From Streptomyces syringium (lineage in GTDB: Bacteria > Actinomycetota > Actinomycetes > Streptomycetales > Streptomycetaceae), in contig NZ_JAGIOH010000001.1 of the NCBI RefSeq assembly GCF_017876625.1, positions 4,795,501 to 4,859,500 of the forward strand: DNA of 64,000 nt, given 5' to 3'. Numbering within the stretch: the first letter of the stretch is position 1; every line of letters begins with the position of its first letter. Shown one piece after another: positions 57,371 through 64,000 of this stretch. The position numbers and the translations under genes are program-made. Below the pieces are notes generated by a model. The model had not been told where the DNA came from. It was given only the letters and a program-made list of their open reading frames with translations, and made no database searches.

Positions 57371-58678
57371 CTAGAAGAACGTGCGGATGTAGTCCGTGAC
57401 CGTTCCGTCGGCCTCGGCCAGCGGGATCAGCTGCCACTTGTCGAAGACCGTGCAGGGGTGCGACAGGCCCAGTCCGACCCAGTCCCCGACCTCCAGCTCC
57501 GCGCCCTCCGCCATCTCGACGAAGGCGTGCTGGTCGGCGAGCGCGGTGACCTTCAGCCCCTCGGCGGGGCGCAGCGAGCCGTCCCGGGCGGACCGGACGA
57601 CCTGGGCCTCCGGCAGGCCGAGGTCGTACGCGGCGTCGCGCTTGCCCGCGTTGAGGTAGGCCCGGCCGGGCTCGGGCCGCGAGACGACCTGCGCCCACAG
57701 CCGGAAGGCGGGCTGGAGGGCGCCTTCCTCCGGGTGGCGGTTGAAGGGGGTCTTGCGCCGGTACTGCCCGTCGTCGTGGGTGACGTACGCGCCGGAGCGC
57801 AGCAGCTTGAGCACCGGTGCGGACAGCGGCGGGAGCTCCGCGAAGACCTCGGCGACGGCGTCGAACCAGGCGCTGCCGCCCGCGCTGACGACGATCCGCT
57901 CCACGCCCGCGAAGTGTCCCGCCTTGTCGAGCTCCACGGCGAGGGCGGTGAGCCGGTGCAGCCAGGCGCGTACCTTCTCGCCGTCGGCCCGCGGGACCTC
58001 CGCCTCGTAACAGGCGACGCCGACCAGGCGGAGGGTGTCCGTGGCCGCCACCGCCTCGGCGAGCGCCAGGCTCTCGGCCTCGGTCCGTACGCCCGTGCGG
58101 CCGCCCGCGACGCCCAGCTCGATGACGACGTCGAGGGGGCGCCCGGCCCCGGCGCCCCGCAGGGCGGCGTCCATCAGCTCGACGCCGCGCGCGGAGTCGA
58201 CGTAGGTGATGAGCTCGAAGTCGGGGTCGGCGGCCAGCTCGCCGGCGATCCAGCGCAGCGCGGCCGCGTCCACCACCTCGTTGGCGAGGAAGATCCGTCG
58301 CACGCCGAAGGCGCGGTAGACGCGGACCTGGGTGGGGACGGCGGCGGTGATGCCCCAGGCGCCGTGGTCGAGCTGCCGCTCGAAGAGCTGCGGGGCGAGC
58401 GTGGTCTTGCCGTGCGGCGCGAAGGCCAGGCCGTGCTCGGTGGAATAGCGCTCCATGAGGGCGAGGTTGTGCGCGAGCGCCTCGGCGGAGAGGGCGAGGA
58501 CGGGTGTGGTGAAGCCGCCGGTGAACAGCGAGCGGCGCTCGGCGGCCAGCTCGCCGACGGTCAGCCCCTCCGCGTCCGGGGGCAGCCCCTTGAAGCGGTG
58601 GTCCACCCGGTCCTGGGCGAGGCGGGTGACGGCGTCGTGGGCGGCCAAGAGAGCCTCCAGAGAAGTAGGTTGCAGCAT
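57371..58678 (-). CDS. PLP-dependent D-amino acid deaminase (DSD1/D-threonine aldolase-like fold)
   Basis: 435 residues from ATG 58678. Fold-type III PLP enzyme: alanine-racemase-like barrel with Schiff-base Lys91 in FAPHGKTTLAP, then a beta domain with HCMD-like C-terminal part (DWVGLGLSHPC, possible zinc ligands His and Cys). Related enzymes are eukaryotic D-serine dehydratase and D-threonine aldolase; annotation as amino acid deaminase is usual. It would turn D-amino acids to 2-oxoacids and ammonia. Starts at 58720 or 58771 are possible but would place the 58669-58685 operator inside the gene; homologs begin close to this Met. Confidence 0.87.
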   Translation of the reverse strand: MLQPTSLEALLAAHDAVTRLAQDRVDHRFKGLPPDAEGLTVGELAAERRSLFTGGFTTPVLALSAEALAHNLALMERYSTEHGLAFAPHGKTTLAPQLFERQLDHGAWGITAAVPTQVRVYRAFGVRRIFLANEVVDAAALRWIAGELAADPDFELITYVDSARGVELMDAALRGAGAGRPLDVVIELGVAGGRTGVRTEAESLALAEAVAATDTLRLVGVACYEAEVPRADGEKVRAWLHRLTALAVELDKAGHFAGVERIVVSAGGSAWFDAVAEVFAELPPLSAPVLKLLRSGAYVTHDDGQYRRKTPFNRHPEEGALQPAFRLWAQVVSRPEPGRAYLNAGKRDAAYDLGLPEAQVVRSARDGSLRPAEGLKVTALADQHAFVEMAEGAELEVGDWVGLGLSHPCTVFDKWQLIPLAEADGTVTDYIRTFF

Positions 58679-58685
58679 GTGCAAC
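58669..58685. promoter_or_regulatory. Candidate IclR-type operator GTTGCA-N5-TGCAAC
   Basis: A perfect 6-base inverted repeat with a 5-base spacer, overlapping the deaminase start codon in a divergent regulatory region. IclR-family operators commonly are short palindromes with TGCAAC-like half sites, and an IclR gene lies in the opposite arm of the cluster. Role is inferred. Confidence 0.5.
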
Positions 58686-58809
58686 ACCCATTGCGAGTAG
58701 CGCTCGGTGCTGTCTAACATCCGGGCAAGCGCCCGGTCAACGGTGTCCGGGACTCCTCGGGAGACCGTCACAGAATGCGCGTAAAGCGCGGATCAAGGAG
58801 CGGAGGCCC

Positions 58810-59955
58810 GTGACCGCAGCCGCCCCGCCGCCGCCGCTGGGCAGCCGGCCCGGTGACGTCGATGTCGTGTGCCTGGGCGAGTCCATGGTCACCTTCCGTC
58901 CGTCGGCCCCGGGGCGCCTCGCCGACGTGCCGTCCTTCGACCGGGGCATCGGCGGCGCCGAATCGAACGTCGCCTGTGTGCTCGCCCGTGCGGGGCACCG
59001 CACCCGCTGGGTCAGCCGGGTCGGCGCCGACGGCTTCGGCGACCACCTCCTGGCGGCGATCGCCTCGTACGGCGTGGACACCTCCCCCGTCCGGCGCGAC
59101 CCCGACCGGCCGACCGGGGTTTATTTCCGCACGTCGGGAGAACGGGCGGTCGATGTGGCACCGCCGCGCGGAACGGACGAGCGCCTCGCCGAAGTCGTCT
59201 ACTACCGGTCCGGCTCCGCGGCCTCGGCCATGGCGCCCGGCCGGGAGATCCGCGCCGCCGCGTGGTCCGGGCGGTTCCTGCACCTGACGGGCATCACCGC
59301 GGCACTCTCCGCCGGCTGCCTCGCCCTGATGCGTGAACTGACGACCCGCCACCCCGGCCGCCCCCTGGTCTCCTTCGACGTCAACCACCGGGTGGCCCTG
59401 TGGCAGGGCACCACGAACGGCCCGGAGGTTCTCGCCGACCTCGCCCGGGGCTGTGACCTCGTCTTCGTCGGCCAGGACGAGGCGGCCGCCGCCTGGGGCC
59501 TGCGCGACGCGGCCGCCGTCCGGGCCGCCCTCCCGGAGCCCGCGACGCTGGTCGTCAAACGGGGCGCGGCGGGCGCCACGGTGTTCGCGCGGCGCGAGGA
59601 CGCGCGGCCCCGGGCCGCGCTCCCGCGCCCCGCCGACGTCGTCGTCTCGGCGCCGGCGCTCCGCGTCGACGTCGTCGCGCCCGTCGGGGCCGGTGACGCC
59701 TTCGCCGCGGGATTCCTGTCCGGGACGCTGCGGGGGCTGCCGCTCCACGAGCGGCTGCGGCACGGCCACCTCATGGCCGCCGCCGCCCTCACCGCGCCCG
59801 GTGATCTCGGCGAGCCGCCCGGCCGGGCCCACGCCGACCGATGGGCAGCCCTCGATGCCGACGGCTGGGAGAGACTGCGACTCGGCCCCGGCTGGACCGG
59901 GTGTCCCGCCGAGACCGAGGACCGGTCCGCGAAGGTGGAGGACCACACCGTATGA
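58810..59955 (+). CDS. PfkB-family carbohydrate kinase
   Basis: 381 residues from GTG 58810 with GGAGCGGAGG upstream. PfkB pattern: an N-terminal GGAESNVACVLARAGH, WVSRVGADGFGDHLL and the C-terminal signature with catalytic Asp296 in PVGAGDAFAAGF. Closest in appearance to 2-keto-3-deoxygluconate kinases (VCLGESMVTFRPSAPG opening). Phosphorylates a sugar acid or related compound. It is the first gene of kinase-IclR-RidA, with ATGA overlap to the regulator gene. Confidence 0.88.
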   Translation: MTAAAPPPPLGSRPGDVDVVCLGESMVTFRPSAPGRLADVPSFDRGIGGAESNVACVLARAGHRTRWVSRVGADGFGDHLLAAIASYGVDTSPVRRDPDRPTGVYFRTSGERAVDVAPPRGTDERLAEVVYYRSGSAASAMAPGREIRAAAWSGRFLHLTGITAALSAGCLALMRELTTRHPGRPLVSFDVNHRVALWQGTTNGPEVLADLARGCDLVFVGQDEAAAAWGLRDAAAVRAALPEPATLVVKRGAAGATVFARREDARPRAALPRPADVVVSAPALRVDVVAPVGAGDAFAAGFLSGTLRGLPLHERLRHGHLMAAAALTAPGDLGEPPGRAHADRWAALDADGWERLRLGPGWTGCPAETEDRSAKVEDHTV

Positions 59956-60725
59956 GCCAGACCGTCGACCGCGCCCTGCGCATCCTGCCGCTGCTCGCCG
60001 AGGGGCCCGCCAATCTGGAGATGGTGGCGGGCCGGCTCGGGGTCCACAAGTCGACCGCGCTGCGCCTGCTGCGCACGCTGCACGAACACGGCATGGTCTA
60101 CCGCCAGCAGGACCAGCGCTACCGGCTGGGTACCCGGCTGTTCGCCCTCGCACAGCAGGCCGTCGAGAACCTCGACGTCCGGGAGATCGCCCACCCCCAT
60201 CTCGCCGCCCTCAACGAGCGGTGCGGGCACACCGTCCATCTGGCCGTGTACGAGGAGAACGAGGTCCTCTACATCGACAAGTTCGAGAGCCGCTATCCGG
60301 TGCGCATGTACTCCCGCATCGGCAAGCCCGTCGCGATCACCGTCGCCGCCGTCGCCAAACTGCTCCTCGCCGACCTGCCCGAGGCCGAGCGGCGCGCCGT
60401 CGCCGAGCGGCTCGACTACCCCGCCTACACCTCCCGTTCCACACCGAACGCCGCCGCGTTCCTGAAGGAACTGGCCACCGTGCGCGACCAGGGCTGGGCC
60501 ACCGACCTCGGCGGCCACGAGGAGTCCATCAACTGCGTCGGCGCCCCCATCCGCGGCACCGACGGGCGGGTCGTCGCCGCCTGCTCCATCTCCGCGCCGA
60601 ACGTCGTCGTCACCGCCGAGGAACTCCTCGCCCTGCTCCCGCTGTTGCGCCGTACCGCCGACGCCATCAGCGCCGAGTACTCCGGAAGCACCCCACCCGC
60701 GAACCCTGCGAAGGCACTGTCATGA
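59952..60725 (+). CDS. IclR-family transcriptional regulator
   Basis: 257 residues. N-terminal winged helix (VDRALRILPLLAEG, MVAGRLGVHKSTALRLLRTLHEHG) and a GAF-like effector domain (HLAVYEENEVLYIDKFES, CSISAPNVVVTAEEL, with Cys in INCVGAPI). It overlaps the kinase stop and the RidA start by 4 bases each, so all three are coupled. It most likely controls this cluster, including the divergent deaminase/D-aminoacylase arm, in response to a catabolite such as a 2-oxoacid. Confidence 0.92.
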   Translation: MSQTVDRALRILPLLAEGPANLEMVAGRLGVHKSTALRLLRTLHEHGMVYRQQDQRYRLGTRLFALAQQAVENLDVREIAHPHLAALNERCGHTVHLAVYEENEVLYIDKFESRYPVRMYSRIGKPVAITVAAVAKLLLADLPEAERRAVAERLDYPAYTSRSTPNAAAFLKELATVRDQGWATDLGGHEESINCVGAPIRGTDGRVVAACSISAPNVVVTAEELLALLPLLRRTADAISAEYSGSTPPANPAKALS

Positions 60726-61126
60726 CCGAGAAGACCGCCCTCACCCCGGCCACCCACACCACCCCGCCCGCGAAGTTCTCGCACGGAGTGCGCAAGGGCA
60801 ACATCCTCCAGGTCGCCGGCCAGGTCGGCTTCCTGCCGGCCGTCCCGGGGCAGGGGCCCACCGTGGCCGGCCCCACCCTGCGCGAGCAGACCCTGCAGAC
60901 GCTCGCCAACGTGCGGTCGGTCCTCGAAGCGGGCGGCGCGACATGGGAGGACGTGATGATGCTGCGCGTCTACCTCACCGACACCGCGCACTTCGCCGAG
61001 ATGAACGCGCTCTACGACGACTACTTCGCCGGCCTGAAGGAGGCCCCGGCGGCCCGTACGACGGTGTACGTCGGCCTGCCCGAGGGGCTGCTCATCGAGA
61101 TCGACGCCCTGGCCGTCCTCGGCTGA
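60722..61126 (+). CDS. RidA-family enamine/imine deaminase
   Basis: 134 residues, RidA length and fold. The carboxylate-binding Arg112 is present in AARTTVYVGLP, and the GQVGFLP and EIDALAV ends fit. RidA hydrolyses reactive enamine/imine intermediates released by PLP dehydratases to 2-oxoacids and ammonia. Directly suits the PLP deaminase of the divergent arm. Translationally coupled to the IclR gene (ATGA). A 13-base hairpin follows. Confidence 0.92.
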   Translation: MTEKTALTPATHTTPPAKFSHGVRKGNILQVAGQVGFLPAVPGQGPTVAGPTLREQTLQTLANVRSVLEAGGATWEDVMMLRVYLTDTAHFAEMNALYDDYFAGLKEAPAARTTVYVGLPEGLLIEIDALAVLG

Positions 61127-61150
61127 GTGCGGCTGGGCACCAATGCCGTA

Positions 61151-61184
61151 CCGCCCCGCCGGATCCGTCGGTCCGGCGGGGCGG
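61151..61184. terminator. Hairpin terminator after ridA
   Basis: CCGCCCCGCCGGA (61151-61163) pairs exactly with TCCGGCGGGGCGG (61172-61184), 8-base loop, between convergent genes. Confidence 0.85.
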
Positions 61185-61204
61185 GAGCGTTCCGCGTCGC
61201 GCGT

Positions 61205-62500
61205 TCACTGGGCGCAGTACTGCCCTTCCTTGCCGATGGCCCGGTACATGCAGTCCGCGTTCTCCAGGAGCTGGAGCACCGCGTCGCGGTTGCGGGCGGT
61301 CTCGCGGCCGATCACCTCGTCGGGCGGGTAGAAGCCGCCGGAGCCGCTCGGGCCGGGATACATCTCGAAGGTGTAGGCGAAGATCTTCTGGTTGCCCCAC
61401 AGCCAGTCGTCGATCGAACCGTCGGTGATGTAGAGGTCGCTGGACTGCTCGGGCGTGTAGCGGTTGGAGGCGGCCATGGACTTGCCGATGGCCGCGAAGG
61501 CGTCGCGGTCGTCCTTGGTCATGCCGGGAGCGGTGTCGCTGTAGGTGTAGCCGAACGGCCAGAGCACCAGCTCGCTGTAGGTGTGGAAGTCGATCGCGGC
61601 CTTGATCTGCTGCTTCCCGCCGACGACCCGGCCGCGGACGAAGTCGGCCACGACCTTCACCTCGGGCGCCGACTCGGGAGCGGTGCCGCGGTAGGTCTCG
61701 GAACCCGGGCTGCCGGAGGAGCCGCCGCAGCAGCCCCACTTGTAGTCCCAGTTGCGGTTGGGGTCGGTGCCGCGTGAGGACGAGCCGGCGTTGGGCTGGC
61801 GGGTCTTGCGCCAGCTGCGGTACGAACCCGTCGCGATGTCGTATTCCCCGCCGTCGGGGTTGACATCGGGCACGATCCAGATCTCCCGGTTGTCGATCAT
61901 CTTGGTGACGCGCGCGTCGCTGCCGTACTTGCCGCCGAACTCCTTCAGCAGATAGAGCGCCATCTCCACGGTCAGGTGCTCACGTGCGTGCTGGTGGTGG
62001 GTGAAGAGCACCTCGGGCTCGGCCTCGTCCGTGCCGACGTTGTCGCTGATCTTGATGGCGACGATATCGCGGCCCTCGTAGGACTTGCCGATGACCTTCT
62101 TCGCCATGATCGAGGGGTGCGCGGCGACTCCGGCGTTGATCTCCGCGAGGGCCTCGTTGTAGTTGTGGTAGCCGGAGTCGGCGGGCGGGAAGTCGTACGG
62201 CTTGAGCTTGCCGCCGCCGCTCCGCTCCGGTGGTCCGGCCAGTCGCTTCAGCCGGTAACCGAGCCGGCGTACGGCGTCGGCCTGTGCGTCGTCCGCCGTG
62301 ATGACGACGGACCGCTCGCGGACGGCGTCCACGGAGGCGCCGGTGGCGGCGAGGGCGGTGCGCTCGGCGGCGGTCCGGGCGCCGGTGACCTCGTACTCGT
62401 GGGCCTGTTCCTCGGTGGCGGGGGACGCCGGTGCGGCGAGGGCCAGGGTGAGCAGGGCGGCGAGGGCGGTGGCCCATCTGCCCTGGGAACGCAGTCGCAT
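61205..62500 (-). CDS. Secreted zinc carboxypeptidase (M14)
   Basis: 431 residues from ATG 62500, with CCAGGAGACC upstream. Signal peptide MRLRSQGRWATALAALLTLAL and cleavage near ASPA. A propeptide of about 80 residues (EYEVTGARTAAERTALAATG) precedes the catalytic domain, which has HxxE in HHQHAREHLTVE (near 170-173), the third ligand His in DFHTYSELVLWP (near 305), and catalytic Glu in TFEMYPG (near 377). Resembles S. griseus carboxypeptidase SG: extracellular, removes C-terminal residues of both hydrophobic and basic type. Convergent with the ridA operon. Confidence 0.94.
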   Translation of the reverse strand: MRLRSQGRWATALAALLTLALAAPASPATEEQAHEYEVTGARTAAERTALAATGASVDAVRERSVVITADDAQADAVRRLGYRLKRLAGPPERSGGGKLKPYDFPPADSGYHNYNEALAEINAGVAAHPSIMAKKVIGKSYEGRDIVAIKISDNVGTDEAEPEVLFTHHQHAREHLTVEMALYLLKEFGGKYGSDARVTKMIDNREIWIVPDVNPDGGEYDIATGSYRSWRKTRQPNAGSSSRGTDPNRNWDYKWGCCGGSSGSPGSETYRGTAPESAPEVKVVADFVRGRVVGGKQQIKAAIDFHTYSELVLWPFGYTYSDTAPGMTKDDRDAFAAIGKSMAASNRYTPEQSSDLYITDGSIDDWLWGNQKIFAYTFEMYPGPSGSGGFYPPDEVIGRETARNRDAVLQLLENADCMYRAIGKEGQYCAQ

Positions 62501-62716
62501 GCGGTCTCCTGGAGGGTCCGTTAGTGCGACGGGTGGGGGGTGCGAGCCTTCCCAGTGTTCGAGTTTTGGCATGCAACGGTCAAGGTGTCGAGTGCGGGTG
62601 AATCAAGCCAACTTCCCTCGTACTTGCGTCCGGTTGATTGCTCATCGGCCCCACCGGTACCAACAATGAACACGTCAAAACCGAAAAGCACGTCGGTCTA
62701 GAGAGGACCACCCCCC

Positions 62717-63604
62717 ATGAGACGACCTCTCGTCGGTGCGCTCGCGACGCTCCTCCTCACCGGAGCCACCGTCGGCGTCGGCACGACCTCCGCCTTCGCG
62801 ACCTCGCAGGAGAAGGCGGACAGCAGGGCGGCCGTGACGGCCGCGGCCCCGCAGGCCGAAGCCAAGCCCAAGGCCGTCGACTTCGCCGGTACCGTCGCGC
62901 TCAGCAACTGCTCCGGTTCGCTGATCCGCATGCCCGGCTCGGCCGACAACGACCCCGCTCTCGTCATGACCAACGGCCACTGTCTGGAGAGCGGCATGCC
63001 GGGCCCCGGCGAGGTCCTCACCGACAAGCCCTCCAGCCGTACGTTCAGCCTGCTCAACTCCACGGCGGGCAAGGTCGCGACGCTGCGTGCCACCAAGCTC
63101 TCGTACGGCACGATGACCGACACGGACGTCGCGCTCTACGAGCTGAACACCACCTACGCGCAGATCAAGCACCGGTACAACATCAACGCGCTGGCCCTCT
63201 CGGGTGACCACCCGACCGCGGGCACCGCGATCAAGGTCGTCTCCGGCTACTGGAAGCGGATCTACTCCTGCAACGCCGACGCGTTCGTGTACCGGCTCAA
63301 GGAGGGGGAGTGGACCTGGAAGGACTCCCTGCGCTACACCTCCGCCTGCAACACCATAGGTGGCACGTCAGGTTCGCCGGTGATCGACGTGAACTCCGGC
63401 AAGGTCGTCGCCATCAACAACACCGGCAACGAGAGCGGTGAGCGCTGCACGGTCAACAACCCGTGCGAGGTCGACGAGAAGGGCCGGATCACGGTCCGCA
63501 AGGGCATCAACTACGCCCAGCAGACCTTCCAGATAACCAAGTGCGTCGGCACCGGCAACAAGATCGACCTCGGTCGGCCGGGCTGCACGCTGCCCAAGCC
63601 GTAA
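62717..63604 (+). CDS. Secreted trypsin-like serine protease
   Basis: 295 residues, with GAGAGGACC before the ATG. Signal peptide MRRPLVGALATLLLTGATVG, cleaved near AFA, and a short Ala-rich pro-region. The catalytic triad is visible: His88 in TNGHC, Asp137 in TDVALYEL, Ser218 in GGTSGSPV. Cysteines suggest disulfides. It belongs to the trypsin-like peptidase family typical of actinobacterial exoproteins. Adjacent to the secreted carboxypeptidase, divergent, so both could be part of growth on protein. Followed by a near-perfect hairpin. Confidence 0.92.
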   Translation: MRRPLVGALATLLLTGATVGVGTTSAFATSQEKADSRAAVTAAAPQAEAKPKAVDFAGTVALSNCSGSLIRMPGSADNDPALVMTNGHCLESGMPGPGEVLTDKPSSRTFSLLNSTAGKVATLRATKLSYGTMTDTDVALYELNTTYAQIKHRYNINALALSGDHPTAGTAIKVVSGYWKRIYSCNADAFVYRLKEGEWTWKDSLRYTSACNTIGGTSGSPVIDVNSGKVVAINNTGNESGERCTVNNPCEVDEKGRITVRKGINYAQQTFQITKCVGTGNKIDLGRPGCTLPKP

Positions 63605-63616
63605 CCGCTGCGGTCC

Positions 63617-63654
63617 CGAGCGCCGGACGGGCCTTTCGGCCCGTCCGGCGCTCG
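63617..63654. terminator. 17-base hairpin terminator after the serine protease gene
   Basis: Left arm 63617-63633 and right arm 63638-63654 pair exactly, TTTC loop. Contains the GCCGGACGGGC core common to this genome. Bidirectional with the chitinase gene. Confidence 0.9.
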
Positions 63655-63672
63655 CGCGTTCCCGCGGGGCCG

Positions 63673-64000
63673 TTACGGCAGCCCGTGGACGTGCGGTCCC
63701 ACCGCCTTCGACCAGGCGCTGCCGTTCGCGGCGTCCCAGTTGGTCGACCAGGTCATCGCACCCCGGATGTCCGGATAGGTCCGGGCGGGCTTGAAGGAGC
63801 CGCAGCCCGTGCCCTTGGCGAGGCAGTCGAGCGCGTTGTTGACGACGGACGGGGAGACGTAGCCGCTGCCCGCCCCGCGGGGCGAGGCCGGCAGGCCGAG
63901 ACCGACCTGCGACGGGACGAGGCCGCCTTCGAGCTGGATGCAGGCCAGGGCGGTGAGGAAGTCCACCGAGCCCTGTGAGTAGACCTTGCCGTCACAGCCG
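63673..64000 (-). CDS. C-terminal fragment of a GH18 chitinase
   Basis: The last ~109 residues are in the window; the 5' part lies outside. The end reads YPDIRGAMTWSTNWDAANG, close to the AMTWSINWD end of GH18 catalytic domains, preceded by CIQLEGGLVPSQVGLGLPA. Extracellular chitin hydrolysis is expected. Start, signal peptide, active-site DxxDxDxE and any carbohydrate-binding domain are not visible. Confidence 0.8.
   Translation of the reverse strand, partial: GCDGKVYSQGSVDFLTALACIQLEGGLVPSQVGLGLPASPRGAGSGYVSPSVVNNALDCLAKGTGCGSFKPARTYPDIRGAMTWSTNWDAANGSAWSKAVGPHVHGLP

Overview
The window is chromosomal DNA from a Streptomyces or very close actinomycete. It is uniformly GC-rich, with a strong G/C bias at third codon positions, GTG and TTG starts, G-rich Shine-Dalgarno sequences and only a few TTA codons. 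It carries typical actinobacterial genes: mycothiol conjugate amidase, an acyl-CoA carboxylase epsilon subunit, an LAxTG cell-wall protein, and DUF397/XRE and DUF6879 regulatory genes. From memory, the order of housekeeping genes (pccB, birA, cyclase, GGDEF, hutH, msrA, metB, threonine dehydratase, greA, mca, pckG, aminotransferase) follows the core of the S. coelicolor chromosome around SCO4920-SCO4990. No alignment was run. I found no rRNA, tRNA, CRISPR array, transposase or prophage.

Layout. 1-8.5 kb, mostly minus strand: a truncated IclR regulator, a small secreted protein, Maf, a SulP transporter next to a beta-carbonic anhydrase, a class B penicillin-binding protein, a 45-residue membrane protein and acyl-CoA carboxylase epsilon and beta subunits. 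8.6-14.8 kb, plus strand: biotin ligase, class III adenylate cyclase, enoyl-CoA hydratase, GAF-GGDEF diguanylate cyclase and histidine ammonia-lyase. 15-17 kb: a sortase-type LAHTG protein divergent from a lipoprotein L,D-transpeptidase. 17-26.7 kb: regulators (HTH, XRE-TPR, two HxlR, AraC) each beside a small enzyme. 

26.7-30.7 kb is the most striking region. It holds an SBD-HNH endonuclease of the type that attacks phosphorothioated DNA, a membrane-anchored coiled-coil protein, and a translationally coupled pair. The first member of the pair is a small protein ending in an RHIM-like amyloid signalling motif. The second is an NB-ARC/TPR (NLR-like) protein starting with the same motif. This looks like a compact defence islet built around an amyloid-signalling NLR with its membrane-acting effector. 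30.9-33.4 kb is an XRE/DUF397/DUF6879 regulatory cassette, where the regulator appears to start at a CTG overlapping the upstream stop codon and contains a TTA codon.

33.4-55.6 kb returns to core metabolism and stress genes: msrA, metB, an atypical sigma factor, a MarR regulator, threonine dehydratase with an unusual N-terminal extension, a DrrAB-type exporter, greA, mca, a large STAND/TPR protein with an altered P-loop, a DUF255 thioredoxin-fold protein, a TetR regulator, a TrhA-type membrane protein, PEP carboxykinase and an alanine-type aminotransferase. 55.7-61.1 kb is a divergent catabolic cluster: D-aminoacylase and a DSD1-type PLP deaminase on one strand, a PfkB sugar kinase, IclR regulator and RidA on the other. 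A GTTGCA-N5-TGCAAC inverted repeat sits at the deaminase start. The enzymes fit release of D-amino acids, their deamination, and clearance of the imine. The window ends with a secreted zinc carboxypeptidase, a secreted serine protease and the C-terminus of a GH18 chitinase.
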